Notes: generated from the sequence alone by a model not told the origin. DNA of 64,000 nt from Lacinutrix venerupis (GCF_003663945.1 NZ_RCCH01000001.1:124001-188000), one strand, 5' to 3'; shown: positions 9,102 through 18,564, counted from the stretch's first letter. Numbers and translations: made by a program.

Positions 9102-10250
9102 TTATTTTCTTTTTCTAATAAGTATTATCACCAAGGCTAATAAAATTCCTATACCTGCCATAGCTGCTCCAACCCAATCTGCAGAAGTATAACCTAATCC
9201 CATGGCAATTGGTATTCCGGCAAAGTAAGCTCCACTAGCATTACCAATATTAAAGGCACTTTGGTTTAAAGAGGAGCCTAAAGTTTCAGAACCTTTAGAG
9301 GCTTTTATTATTAATAATTGTATTGGTGTAGAAATAGAAAAAGAAACAATGCCTATTATAAAGGTCATTACTAAAACAAACACCTTATCAGAAGCTAAAT
9401 AAGTATTAATAATTAAACTAATAGCCATAATAATAAGCACTAATGTTACGGCATATATTGGAGAAAATTTCTCAGCTAATTTTGCACCAACAAAATTACC
9501 TATTACCATACCTAACCCAGCTAATACCATAGCATAAGTTACCATGCTACTTGGGTGTCCCGCAACTTCGGTTATTAAAGTCGCGATATAGCTATACCAA
9601 GCAAAAAAACCACCAGTGCCAATAGTGGTTAGTATTATAATTAACCAAAGCTCTAATCGTTTAAATATTTTAAATTCACTTAAAAAACTATTTTCCGAAG
9701 ATTGTTTTAATAAAGGCATCCATAATTTTACACCTAAAACGGCTAATATACCAACAGCACCAACCATTAAAAAGGAAATACTCCAATTAAAATGTTTTCC
9801 TAAATACGTACCTAGAGGAACACCTAATAAATTAGCAAAAGTTAAACCGCTAAACATTATAGCTATACCTTGTGCTTCCTTTCCTGGTTTAGATAATTTG
9901 CCTGCAACTACGGCTCCAATACCAAAAAAAGCACCATGAGGTAAACCCGATAAAAACCTTAAAACTATAAATGAATTGTAACTATTTGCAAAAGCAGAAA
10001 GTGTATTGAATACTGTAAACCAAACCATTAACCCTAGTAAAACCTTATTAGCGGAAAATCTGCTTCCCAAACCAGTAAGTATAGGAGCTCCAACTACAAC
10101 ACCTAAAGCATAAGCAGATATAAAATGTCCAGCCACAGGAATACTAACGCTAAAAGCATTTGCAACATCAGGTAATATGCCCATAATTACAAATTCTGTA
10201 AGTCCAATCCCAAAACCTCCAATAGCGAGTGATAGTAATGCTCGATTCAT
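9102..10250 (-). CDS. MFS transporter, AraJ/DHA1-like
   Basis: A 12-helix major facilitator of 382 residues. I use ATG 10250 (MNRALLSLAIGGFGIGLTEF); a TTG two codons upstream is possible. The N-terminal IGGFGIGLTEFVIMGILPDVA, the GAPILTGLGSRFSANKVL loop (motif A region) and LRFLSGLPHGAFFGIGAVVAGKL are typical of the AraJ/YdhP drug:H+ antiporter group, which export sugars or drugs. The substrate cannot be read from the sequence. It faces the redox operon convergently, so co-regulation is not implied. Confidence 0.85.
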   Translation of the reverse strand: MNRALLSLAIGGFGIGLTEFVIMGILPDVANAFSVSIPVAGHFISAYALGVVVGAPILTGLGSRFSANKVLLGLMVWFTVFNTLSAFANSYNSFIVLRFLSGLPHGAFFGIGAVVAGKLSKPGKEAQGIAIMFSGLTFANLLGVPLGTYLGKHFNWSISFLMVGAVGILAVLGVKLWMPLLKQSSENSFLSEFKIFKRLELWLIIILTTIGTGGFFAWYSYIATLITEVAGHPSSMVTYAMVLAGLGMVIGNFVGAKLAEKFSPIYAVTLVLIIMAISLIINTYLASDKVFVLVMTFIIGIVSFSISTPIQLLIIKASKGSETLGSSLNQSAFNIGNASGAYFAGIPIAMGLGYTSADWVGAAMAGIGILLALVIILIRKRK

Positions 10251-10486
10251 TAACAAAGTATATTATAAAAAAGATAACAAAAATAGATGCTATAATATGT
10301 TTATTGGCAATTTTAAGTACTAATAAAAAGTTAATTGAAAAATCTTTATAATTTAAGCGCATATTTTACTGTATTTATAATATAAGAACTTTGTTTTACT
10401 ATTGCACTTAAAAAAAACACATATACTTAAGAGGTTTTTTTTCTAAAAAAGCGATATTTGTAATTCGCTTAAAAAAATAAAAAATT

Positions 10487-10669
10487 ATGGCAATGAATAA
10501 AAATACAGTATTAGCTTGGGCAACAATGCTAATGATTGTTATGGGAATAGTTCTAATATTAATGGGAGCCTATAAATACGATGATGTAGCTGGTTGGGGA
10601 TTTGCAACTGTAGGAATAGGTTTTTTTGCAATTGCTTGGGTATTTAATGCTTTAAAAGGAAGAGTATAA
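10487..10669 (+). CDS. CAL67264-type small membrane protein
   Basis: Sixty residues with two membrane helices (about 8-26 and 35-54) and little else. The sequence, ending in GIGFFAIAWVFNALKGRV, matches my memory of the Flavobacteriia family NCBI names CAL67264, usually found just upstream of ettA, as here (39 bases before it). Function unknown. The 5' region holds a small hairpin (GCGA...TCGC, 10451-10468) just before the start. Co-transcription with ettA is likely. Confidence 0.8.
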   Translation: MAMNKNTVLAWATMLMIVMGIVLILMGAYKYDDVAGWGFATVGIGFFAIAWVFNALKGRV

Positions 10670-10708
10670 TCTTTTTGTAATAAATAATAATACACGTAAA
10701 ATAAAAAT

Positions 10709-12400
10709 ATGTCTGACGATAAAAAAATAATATTTTCAATGTCTGGTTTAACCAAGACATTTAAAAGCTCTAACACACCTGTTTTAAAAAACATCTATTT
10801 AAGTTTTTTTTATGGAGCTAAAATTGGAATTCTTGGTCTTAACGGTTCTGGTAAATCTACGTTATTAAAAATAATAGCAGGAGTAGATAAAAATTATCAA
10901 GGAGATGTTGTCTTTTCACAAGACTACTCTGTTGGTTATTTAGAACAAGAACCTAAGTTAGACGAAGATAAAACGGTAATGGAAGTTGTTAAAGAAGGTG
11001 CAGCCGAAACAGTTGCTATTCTTGATGAGTATAATTCTATTAACGATCAATTTGGTTTAGAAGAAGTTTATAGCAATCCAGATAAAATGGAAAAGCTAAT
11101 GGCAAGACAAGCTGTATTACAAGATGAAATTGATGCAGCCAATGCTTGGGAGTTAGATACAAAGTTAGAAATAGCAATGGATGCATTAAGAACACCAGAT
11201 GGCGATAAAAAAATATCTGTGTTATCAGGAGGAGAAAGACGTCGTGTTGCATTATGTAGATTATTATTACAAGAACCAGATGTTTTATTACTAGATGAGC
11301 CTACTAACCACTTAGATGCAGAATCTGTACATTGGTTAGAGCACCATTTAGCACAATATAAAGGAACTGTAATTGCAGTAACACACGATAGATACTTTTT
11401 AGATAATGTTGCAGGTTGGATTTTAGAGCTTGATAGAGGAGAAGGAATTCCATGGAAAGGTAATTACTCTTCATGGTTAGACCAAAAATCTAAACGATTA
11501 GCTCAAGAAAGCAAATCGGCTTCTAAAAGACAAAAAACATTAGAGCGTGAGTTAGAATGGGTTAAACAAGGAGCAAAAGGAAGACAAACAAAACAAAAAG
11601 CACGTTTAAAAAATTACGATAAGTTAATGAGTCAAGATCAAAAACAACTTGACGAAAAACTTGAAATTTATATCCCTAATGGGCCACGTTTAGGAACTAA
11701 TGTTATAGAAGCTAAAAACGTAACCAAAGCTTACGACGATAAATTATTATACGACGATTTAAACTTTAATTTACCTCAAGCAGGAATTGTTGGTATTATT
11801 GGTCCAAATGGAGCCGGTAAAACCACTATTTTTAGAATGATAATGGGTGAAGAAACACCAGATAAAGGAGAGTTTAAGGTAGGAGAAACAGCTAAAATTG
11901 CTTATGTAGACCAAAAACATTCTAACATAGATCCAAGTAAAACAATTTGGCAAAATTTTAGTGATGAGCAAGAACTTATAATGATGGGAGGTAAGCAAGT
12001 AAATTCTCGTGCTTACTTAAGTCGCTTTAATTTTTCTGGAGGAGAGCAAAACAAAAAAGTAGAGTTACTTTCTGGAGGTGAGCGTAACCGTTTACATTTA
12101 GCAATGACTCTTAAAGAAGAAGGAAACGTATTGTTGTTAGATGAGCCAACAAACGATTTAGATGTAAATACTTTAAGAGCATTAGAAGAAGGTTTAGAAA
12201 ACTTTGCTGGTTGTGCAGTAGTAATTAGTCACGACCGTTGGTTTTTAGATAGAATATGTACTCACATTTTAGCTTTTGAAGGCGATAGTCAAGTTTATTT
12301 CTTTGAAGGTGGATTTAGTGAATATGAAGAAAATAAAAAGAAACGTCTTGGTGGAGATTTAATGCCAAAGCGTATTAAGTATAAAAAACTTATTAGATAA
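10709..12400 (+). CDS. ettA: energy-dependent translational throttle protein EttA (ABC-F ATPase)
   Basis: A soluble ABC-F protein of 563 residues with two ABC cassettes and no membrane segments. The first has Walker A GLNGSGKST (about 45-53), signature LSGGERRRVALCRLLL and Walker B VLLLDEPTNHLDA. The second has GPNGAGKTT (about 365-373), LSGGERNRLHLAM and VLLLDEPTNDLD. Between them lies the charged P-site tRNA interaction linker (SASKRQKTLERELEWV, GRQTKQKARL). EttA binds the ribosomal E site and gates the first peptide bond according to ATP/ADP levels. Length and motifs fit the family fully. A hairpin terminator follows. Confidence 0.95.
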   Translation: MSDDKKIIFSMSGLTKTFKSSNTPVLKNIYLSFFYGAKIGILGLNGSGKSTLLKIIAGVDKNYQGDVVFSQDYSVGYLEQEPKLDEDKTVMEVVKEGAAETVAILDEYNSINDQFGLEEVYSNPDKMEKLMARQAVLQDEIDAANAWELDTKLEIAMDALRTPDGDKKISVLSGGERRRVALCRLLLQEPDVLLLDEPTNHLDAESVHWLEHHLAQYKGTVIAVTHDRYFLDNVAGWILELDRGEGIPWKGNYSSWLDQKSKRLAQESKSASKRQKTLERELEWVKQGAKGRQTKQKARLKNYDKLMSQDQKQLDEKLEIYIPNGPRLGTNVIEAKNVTKAYDDKLLYDDLNFNLPQAGIVGIIGPNGAGKTTIFRMIMGEETPDKGEFKVGETAKIAYVDQKHSNIDPSKTIWQNFSDEQELIMMGGKQVNSRAYLSRFNFSGGEQNKKVELLSGGERNRLHLAMTLKEEGNVLLLDEPTNDLDVNTLRALEEGLENFAGCAVVISHDRWFLDRICTHILAFEGDSQVYFFEGGFSEYEENKKKRLGGDLMPKRIKYKKLIR

Positions 12401-12420
12401 TAATAAGTATATTAAAGCAT

Positions 12421-12452
12421 AAAAAAAGCAGTCATTTAGACTGCTTTTTTTT
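12421..12452. terminator. bidirectional terminator after ettA
   Basis: AAAAAAAGCAGTC pairs with GACTGCTTTTTTT around a 5-base loop. It lies between the convergent ends of ettA (12400) and the small membrane protein gene (12470). Confidence 0.9.
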
Positions 12453-12469
12453 ATGAATATAATAATATT

Positions 12470-12685
12470 TTATTCGTATAAATGACCATTAGTAAAATCA
12501 TCATACTCTGGTTTAGCACTTTTATTTTGCCTATTTAGCATTTCTTCTAATTTCTTATCTTGTTCTTTTAGTAATGTCTCTTCTTTTTTTAATTTTATCC
12601 TTTGCAATATATAAGGAATCATAACTAATACTAAAACACCGATAATTAAAAGTGTTGAGATTGTTTCTATAGCTAGGGCAGGCAT
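12470..12685 (-). CDS. small single-helix membrane protein, unknown function
   Basis: Seventy-one residues: an N-terminal hydrophobic helix (about 3-26, ISTLLIIGVLVLVMIPYIL) followed by a charged, coiled-coil-like cytoplasmic tail (LKKEETLLKEQDKKLEEML). The ATG is 28 bases after the stop of the upstream lipoprotein gene on the same strand, so the two may share a transcript. I do not recognise the family. Confidence 0.6.
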   Translation of the reverse strand: MPALAIETISTLLIIGVLVLVMIPYILQRIKLKKEETLLKEQDKKLEEMLNRQNKSAKPEYDDFTNGHLYE

Positions 12686-12713
12686 ATATTAAAATTATTT
12701 AGGTGTAAATATA

Positions 12714-13493
12714 TTAATTTTCTTTGGTATTTGGGTACCAATTTAATTGTACAACCTCAATACTCTTAGTCTTGTTACTAACTATAGATTTAAATTTTTC
12801 AACATCGCTATAGCCTTCAGTACCGCGAAAATGGTATGGATAAACTTGTTTTGGTTTAAAACTTAAAACAGCATCTGCAGCGCTTTCAACAGTCATTGTA
12901 TAAGGTAAGTTCATACAAATAAATGCTTTGTCAATATTCTCTAGTGTACGCATTTCTGGAATATCTTCAGTATCACCAGAAATATAAACACGTTCTTTTC
13001 CAAATGTTAATACATAACCATTTCCTCTACCTTTAGGATGAAAATGTAAAGCTTCTTTACGTAAATTATACATTGGTATTGCCTCAACGCTAAATGTTTT
13101 AAAGTCTTCTTTAGCACCATTAATCATTGTAGCAGTAATACTTCTTATATTTTCAGGAAGTAATTCATAAACAGCTTCTGGAGCAATAATTTTAGTGTTA
13201 GATAAATCTAAAGCCTCAATAGTATTTAAATGTAAATGATCGCTATGTATATCAGTAATTAAAATATAATCTGGTTTAGAAAATTTTTCAAAAACTTCTT
13301 TGCCACCAGTTGGATCAACATATATTGTTTTTCCACCATAATTTAAAACCATTGCAGCATGCTCAATAGGTGTTATTTTTAATTCAGCAATTTCTTTTTC
13401 AGGAGCTTCAATTTCTATAGTTTCTTTTTTATCACTTTTACACGCAGTTAAACTAATAGCTAAAGCAAGAATTAGATAGTATTTTATTTTCAT
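12714..13493 (-). CDS. metallo-beta-lactamase-fold lipoprotein
   Basis: A lipoprotein of 259 residues (lipobox LTAC, Cys18) with an MBL-fold hydrolase domain. Metal ligands are visible in ITDIHSDHLHL (residues 99-109, the H-x-D-H motif shifted as H-S-D-H), in ISGDTEDIPEM (ligand aspartate) and in YPYHFRGTEG near the C-terminus (last histidine). This arrangement resembles the UlaG/YtnP-like MBL group ('L-ascorbate metabolism protein UlaG'-type annotation), but the substrate is unknown. The lipid anchor places it on the periplasmic side or at the outer membrane. It is divergent from the coiled-coil gene at 13664 across 170 bases. Confidence 0.85.
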   Translation of the reverse strand: MKIKYYLILALAISLTACKSDKKETIEIEAPEKEIAELKITPIEHAAMVLNYGGKTIYVDPTGGKEVFEKFSKPDYILITDIHSDHLHLNTIEALDLSNTKIIAPEAVYELLPENIRSITATMINGAKEDFKTFSVEAIPMYNLRKEALHFHPKGRGNGYVLTFGKERVYISGDTEDIPEMRTLENIDKAFICMNLPYTMTVESAADAVLSFKPKQVYPYHFRGTEGYSDVEKFKSIVSNKTKSIEVVQLNWYPNTKEN

Positions 13494-13663
13494 AGTTTAT
13501 AGTATTAAATTTTGGTTAAAGGTAATTTCTTTATTTCATAATATAAAATTGTAACATTTAAATTAAAGTTAATACATATAAGTATGCAATTTTATTTTAA
13601 AAGTAGATTTTTTTAACGAAATTGCTTAGCATAAAACGTACAACCTTAAAACCATAATACCAC

Positions 13664-15007
13664 ATGTCTGACGATTTTGACTTACTAGAAACAAACGCAA
13701 ACGAGAAAACCGAAAAAGTAGATGTTAATTGGGGAAAAGCTATAGATACTATGAAATCTAAGCTTGCTCAAGAAGACGATCCAGAAAGTCGTCAAAAAAT
13801 TCTTAATGCAACATTAGACGATGTTGTAGACATGGCAGAAAAAGACCGTACAACATTACTTGATGCTATTAAGGATTTAACAGATTATCAAGATGAGGTT
13901 GGTATTTTATTCGAGCGTTTTTCATCACTAAACGAAACTGAACAAAAAGTAATAGACGATGCACAAAAAGCATTAGAACGTGCTAAAGTTGAACTTGAAG
14001 ATGCCAAAAACAAACCAGACACATGGTGGAATAACCTTTGGGGACGCAAAAGCAAAATCGCAAAAGCAGAACAAGCATTAAAAGATGCCGAAAAAGTGCG
14101 TGCAGGAGCAGACAATAAAGCAAAAGCAATGTTTCAAGAGCGTATAGAAAGCGCAGATGTACAAACATTACTAAGCGAATTATCATACAAATCTCAGGCA
14201 GCAGTAACACGATTAAAAAACCGTGAGGTAGAAATTAAAGAAGTAGAAGAAAAGCTAAAAGATGCCATAGTAGAAGCGTCTAAAAATCATACAAAAGCCT
14301 TAGAGAAAAAGAAAGAAACAGAAGCAAAACTAGAAGAGCAATACGCACTACTAAAACAAGCACGTCAAGCATTAGAAGAAGTAGCAGATAAACAATCTGC
14401 AGAATACTCAGAAGCCTTATCAAAAGTTACCACTTTAGAGCAAAAGGTAGAAGAATTAGAAGGACTTAAAAACGCTTACACAACACTAGCAGCATCAAAA
14501 GACAGTTTTGTACACAAGCATAATTTAACCATTAAAGTACTAACATCTTTACGTAGTAACCTACAAACGCATCGTGCAAAATTAAAAAGTGATACAGACG
14601 AGCGTCTAAAATATTACGATGGTTACGTAGTCGCTTTAAAAGCAAGAACAGACCAAGAATTTGCAGCGATTTTAGAACATTTAGGTGTAAAAACCGATGA
14701 GCATATTGGCGAAACACTTGCATCTATGCATACAGCAAGCGCAAAAGCAAGACAAGAAATGATGGACAACATTCCAGTTCACGAAAAAGTAATGCAAGGC
14801 GTTTACAGCAGCTATGCAGAAGCTTTACAAGAAATTCGTGCAAAAGATGTAGACATCCAAAAGAATTTTGCAGAGCGTTATGGTATAGATATGAAAGAAA
14901 TTTTCGAAGATTATTACGCAGCAGACTCAAACGCACCTTCAGGCGATGGAGACAATGCTCCAGCACCAAAAAAAGAAGACACAAGCAACGACGATTTACT
15001 AAGTTAA
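13664..15007 (+). CDS. long coiled-coil protein, first gene of an uncharacterised AAA+/Nudix/membrane operon
   Basis: A soluble protein of 447 residues, rich in E, K, A and Q, with heptad-like coiled coil over about residues 95-290 (DDAQKALERAKVELEDAK, LEQKVEELEGL). The N-terminus is acidic. A conserved-looking C-terminal half (LTSLRSNLQTHRAKL, AILEHLGVKTDEHIGETL) is followed by a low-complexity tail of N, P, G and D. No signal peptide or membrane helix. Similar proteins carry loose names such as 'microtubule-binding protein'; that reflects the coiled coil only. It heads the co-directional run to 22971. A distant likeness to TelA-type toxic-anion-resistance proteins crossed my mind but no motif supports it. 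GC content looks a little higher than in neighbouring genes. Confidence 0.75.
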   Translation: MSDDFDLLETNANEKTEKVDVNWGKAIDTMKSKLAQEDDPESRQKILNATLDDVVDMAEKDRTTLLDAIKDLTDYQDEVGILFERFSSLNETEQKVIDDAQKALERAKVELEDAKNKPDTWWNNLWGRKSKIAKAEQALKDAEKVRAGADNKAKAMFQERIESADVQTLLSELSYKSQAAVTRLKNREVEIKEVEEKLKDAIVEASKNHTKALEKKKETEAKLEEQYALLKQARQALEEVADKQSAEYSEALSKVTTLEQKVEELEGLKNAYTTLAASKDSFVHKHNLTIKVLTSLRSNLQTHRAKLKSDTDERLKYYDGYVVALKARTDQEFAAILEHLGVKTDEHIGETLASMHTASAKARQEMMDNIPVHEKVMQGVYSSYAEALQEIRAKDVDIQKNFAERYGIDMKEIFEDYYAADSNAPSGDGDNAPAPKKEDTSNDDLLS

Positions 15008-15023
15008 AATAATGATGGCGTTT

Positions 15024-15082
15024 CCTACTTTTGCTTTTAATGGCAAAAGTAGGTCAGGCTTTCACTACTCGCTCTCTGCGAG
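15024..15082. repeat. intergenic palindromic repeat-like element (two hairpins)
   Basis: A perfect 11-bp inverted repeat (CCTACTTTTGC / GCAAAAGTAGG, 15024-15053, 8-base loop) is followed by GTCAGGCTTTC and a second hairpin CTCGC-TCTCT-GCGAG (15068-15082). The layout and the GGTCAGGCTTTC link resemble dispersed intergenic repeats I recall from flavobacterial genomes. No second copy is present in this window. There is no T tract, so it is not a classical terminator, though it could act as one or protect the 3' end of the upstream message. Confidence 0.55.
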
Positions 15083-15208
15083 GAGCTCAAACAAACCGTT
15101 TCAAATGCTGTGCATTCATGAGTTCAACTTTATAAAAATAATAATAGACGAATAATCCTTAACGCGCTCACTCAAATATCTACTTAAACTATATAATATT
15201 AATTTTAT

Positions 15209-15391
15209 GAAAAGAAATTTAAGCCCTTAAAAGCCTTTGGTATAGCGTTTTTATTTGTCTTATTAGGAATATATATATTAAATATTAGTTCGTCGAATTT
15301 GGGAAAAATAATAGGATATGCAAATATAATATTCTTTGGATCTCTTATTTTTTTTGAAATATTTAAAATAATTACCCAAAAAAGTAATTAA
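15209..15391 (+). pseudogene. remnant or frameshifted small two-helix membrane protein
   Basis: This frame reads 60 residues with two hydrophobic helices (AFGIAFLFVLLGIYILNIS and IIGYANIIFFGSLIFFEIF) and a basic end, but has no ATG, GTG or TTG before the first helix. An ATG at 15207-15209 in another frame gives MKRNLSP and a stop, and a one-base frame change would join it to the open frame. I therefore read it as a degraded or truncated gene. Use of a rare start codon is the alternative. The rest of the 15008-15432 gap holds the palindromic repeat and otherwise featureless AT-rich sequence. Confidence 0.4.
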
Positions 15392-15432
15392 GTAAACAGT
15401 AATATTTAAAGACTTACATTAAGTATTAAAAC

Positions 15433-16488
15433 ATGTCAATAAACCACATAGTAACACCATTAGACTCAGCTGTTTTAGACAGTAAAGACCAATACGTGTT
15501 CTATCATAAAAAAGTAGATTTTGCTTTAAAAGAACTCATTACAAGCGTGCAATTCAATAAATTATGCACAGTACAAGAAATGACGTATTTTAAACAATAC
15601 TGCGATCTGCTATTATATTCTATCGAAGCCATGCGTGTAAAATATATGTACGATGACGAAGATAATATGAAGGTAGATTTAACCGATTCTGGTTTCCCAA
15701 ACTACTTAGAGTTTCGTTATCTGTATAACGATTTGTCCTTACGCGATAACTACCTAAATAAACTAAAAGACGTAAGTGAGCTGCAAGAAGAATTTTTAAC
15801 GCAATTAATGCATAAAAAAGAACCAGTAAGACGCGACAAACTCTTTCAAGCAGCATCTATAGTTTATTACACTTCCGTAGAACAAAAATATATTTTCAAC
15901 CGTTTTGTACAAGGTAAAATAACACAAGCAGAAGCAGGAAATCAAGCAGAATATATGGTAAGCTGGAGTTTTTATGACGTTGGATTAAATAGACCATTTA
16001 TCTGTTTTATGTATTTTAATTACGATGGTAAAAATCCAGAAAGTATAAAAGAAGAACTCTACGATACTTTAAAAAATGTAGCAGACCGTAAAATGCCGTT
16101 AGACACTATGGCATATGGAATAGACAGACGATTAAAAGATATAAAACCTAAACACATAAAACGAATAGATTTAGGACCATTCCATAACATATTTGCCAAA
16201 GACGAAAATATTTTAACACACAGTATACTAGAAAGCATAGCAAAAAAAGAAGTGCCTTTAGAGTCTTACGCATTATCATTTAAAGTCGATGAGGTTTTAT
16301 CTGGTAGCGAATTTAAAGAAGGTGGCTATTTTAGTAAACAAACCTTACAGAAATGGAGCGATGTTATAAAGCAAAATTATGTATTTGCGCCACATCGTAT
16401 CATTCAATTATTATACAACAAAAATCCTGAAATTATGAACAAGTTGGCAAAGCCACCTTTTCAGGTAGCAGATTTAAAAATGAAGTAA
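15433..16488 (+). CDS. uncharacterised helical protein in the AAA+ operon
   Basis: A soluble protein of 351 residues, predominantly helical in character, without signal peptide, membrane helix or any catalytic motif I recognise. It contains a middle stretch VSWSFYDVGLNRPFICFMYF and a C-terminal YVFAPHRIIQLLYNKNPEIMNKL. ATG 15433 is the first start. It lies 117 bases upstream of the AAA+ gene, with a degenerate repeat in the gap. Its conserved company suggests that it is an adaptor or partner of the ATPase, but that is inference from context only. Confidence 0.65.
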   Translation: MSINHIVTPLDSAVLDSKDQYVFYHKKVDFALKELITSVQFNKLCTVQEMTYFKQYCDLLLYSIEAMRVKYMYDDEDNMKVDLTDSGFPNYLEFRYLYNDLSLRDNYLNKLKDVSELQEEFLTQLMHKKEPVRRDKLFQAASIVYYTSVEQKYIFNRFVQGKITQAEAGNQAEYMVSWSFYDVGLNRPFICFMYFNYDGKNPESIKEELYDTLKNVADRKMPLDTMAYGIDRRLKDIKPKHIKRIDLGPFHNIFAKDENILTHSILESIAKKEVPLESYALSFKVDEVLSGSEFKEGGYFSKQTLQKWSDVIKQNYVFAPHRIIQLLYNKNPEIMNKLAKPPFQVADLKMK

Positions 16489-16495
16489 AAAAGTG

Positions 16496-16605
16496 GGCAG
16501 TCAAAAGTATGCAGTTGGCAGTCAAAATAGAATAAATAAAGGCAAGTGTAAGCTAGCAGAGTAATAACTGCAAACTGAATATTGCTTACTGAAGACTTAA
16601 AAATA
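16496..16605. repeat. degenerate dispersed repeat in the operon spacer
   Basis: GGCAGTCAAAA occurs twice 21 bases apart (16496-16506 and 16517-16527). It is followed by a stretch of loose CTGCAAACTGAAT / TACTGAAGACT units. Such 'CTGAA/GCAGTC' strings are a familiar dispersed intergenic repeat type in Bacteroidota. The TTG at 16582 that could extend the downstream gene lies inside the repeat, which argues for the ATG at 16606. Confidence 0.45.
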
Positions 16606-18564
16606 ATGGAACACAACTCAACCTTTCCTATAAAACAAAACGAACTAAACATGCTTCGCGATGAAGCCAGTGGATATCTTAAAAGTATACAATGGGAACA
16701 AGGCGCAAGAGCAAAAAACAAAGATAAAGACGCTAAAGACGAATCTATATTATTGTATTTATCTCGTGCAAATAATGGAAGTGGAGCTACTGAAATTACT
16801 TCGGTATCAAAAACTATATTAGCATTAAAAAAGCGATTATTGCCAGATTCTATAGCAATTCCTGTACATTTAAATCAAACACTTTATGCCGTACAAGAAG
16901 CTATTGCATTAGGTATTTGGGTAAAAGATAGTTATTACGATGCATCAGGATTATCTGGTTTACACGAACGTAGAAGTGCTTTAGATTCTAACGGAAAACG
17001 TGAATACGAAAGTAAAATGCATACAGCAACAGCATTTATGTTGTTTTCTATGGCTTACAATGTGTTGCATAATTTAAAACCACATGCATCAGACGATTTA
17101 TCTGTTATGAAACAGAAATTCGCTGGACTTCCAGAAGTGTCTTTCATGACACCTTTAAAAGGGATTGCATGCAGTTTATTTTATTACGATAAATATTTAG
17201 GGCATCCAGAAATTATAAAAACCGATAAAGATGTAATAGACTTTACAGTGGTTTATTTCGAAGCATTAATAAACGAAATTCAACTACGTAAAAGCAGTTT
17301 AGAATATACCGAAACCATTGTCGATAGAACATACAAACTAGAAAATAGCGATTTTGCTATTTCCGGTTGGGACAATGTATTTGCAGGAACAGCAAAAAGC
17401 GTTGAGTTTAATAAAATTCAATTCGAACAAATAGTAGGAAATAGAGATGCAAAACACTTTGCAAGACGTTTAACAGAACGTATGTTAAGCTACGATTTCG
17501 AGGCAAAAAAGAATCCGTTTCAAGAACTAGGTGGTTTTATGCCTGTTTTTATGGGTTATGGTATTCCAGGAACAGGAAAAAGTATGCTTATTGCAGCCAT
17601 TGCAACACGTTTAAAAGAACATTGCGATAATTTAGATATTCCGTTTTTGTTTCATCCCATGCCAGATACTTTAATAAGTACATTTCAAGGAGGAAGTGCC
17701 GAAAAAATGGTAGAATGGATGAAACCAATGCAAGATCCTTCAAAATTAATTTTTGCACCAATAGATGATGCCGAAAATAATTTACAAGAACGTACTGCAC
17801 AAGGTGTTTCAGCAGGTGTAAAAGAAGTTATTGGCGTTTTTCTACGTTATACCGAAGGCGCTTATGCAGTAAATTATGGTAATAGCTCAATTGGGTTATT
17901 TACCAATTTACCAGAAATGTTAGACAAAGCAGTAATCTCTCGTGTGCAAGGTCGATTTAAAATTGATGGAGCACGTACAGAACACGATTTCTTAGATCAA
18001 GACCATTTATGGTGGCGAAAACTAGAAAAAACGATGCCAGAATTTATTAATATGAAAAGCCCAAGTGATTACCAATATTTAAAAGCGCAAGGCTTGGCAA
18101 AAAATATGGGAGATATTTTAAACAATATCGAAAAACCAACCGAAGCTAGAGTTTTAGAAGCTTACCATAAAGCTGAAAAATTAAACAAGGTTAACGAGCA
18201 TGAGTTTTTTGCTAATTTATATTTAGAAATTCAGAAGATATTTCCATTCTTTTCTTCAAGAGATGTTAGAAATATACAATCGGCAATTTCACTGCGTTTA
18301 ACAGATTTTGATTTAGAACAAGATTGGTTCGATAATCCAGAAATTTATTTCAAAAAAGATTACAATACCAAATTAAATATGCTTCAGGAATTAATGAAGC
18401 AAAACATGAAAGGTTTAAATTTTTCTGAAATTAGAAGACAAGAAGTTGTACGTTATTTAGATAATGTGGCAACTATTGCAGATACCGATTTTAAACGAAA
18501 AGTAGATGCACGCATTAATCAATTAAATATTGAAACAAAAGCGAGAGAACAATTTGGGAAATAG
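16606..18564 (+). CDS. large AAA+ ATPase of the uncharacterised operon
   Basis: A protein of 652 residues with a single AAA+ module in its middle. Walker A is GIPGTGKS (319-326). Walker B is KLIFAPIDDAEN with D387, D388 and E390, a D-D-A-E form instead of D-E. The sensor-1 asparagine is N434 in LFTNLP and an arginine-finger candidate is R446 in ISRVQGR. About 310 residues precede the module and about 190 helical residues follow it. No membrane helix. By its fold it should be an ATP-driven remodeller acting on a protein partner. The stop overlaps the start of the Nudix gene. ATG 16606 is chosen over TTG 16582, which lies in repeat sequence. Not a member of any AAA+ group I can name. Confidence 0.85.
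   Translation: MEHNSTFPIKQNELNMLRDEASGYLKSIQWEQGARAKNKDKDAKDESILLYLSRANNGSGATEITSVSKTILALKKRLLPDSIAIPVHLNQTLYAVQEAIALGIWVKDSYYDASGLSGLHERRSALDSNGKREYESKMHTATAFMLFSMAYNVLHNLKPHASDDLSVMKQKFAGLPEVSFMTPLKGIACSLFYYDKYLGHPEIIKTDKDVIDFTVVYFEALINEIQLRKSSLEYTETIVDRTYKLENSDFAISGWDNVFAGTAKSVEFNKIQFEQIVGNRDAKHFARRLTERMLSYDFEAKKNPFQELGGFMPVFMGYGIPGTGKSMLIAAIATRLKEHCDNLDIPFLFHPMPDTLISTFQGGSAEKMVEWMKPMQDPSKLIFAPIDDAENNLQERTAQGVSAGVKEVIGVFLRYTEGAYAVNYGNSSIGLFTNLPEMLDKAVISRVQGRFKIDGARTEHDFLDQDHLWWRKLEKTMPEFINMKSPSDYQYLKAQGLAKNMGDILNNIEKPTEARVLEAYHKAEKLNKVNEHEFFANLYLEIQKIFPFFSSRDVRNIQSAISLRLTDFDLEQDWFDNPEIYFKKDYNTKLNMLQELMKQNMKGLNFSEIRRQEVVRYLDNVATIADTDFKRKVDARINQLNIETKAREQFGK

Noticed and set aside
13888-14984. 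Several minus-strand frames of 60-90 residues within the coiled-coil gene
   Set aside because: Leucine-rich shadows of a Glu/Lys/Ala-rich sense frame, without starts or neighbours that make sense.
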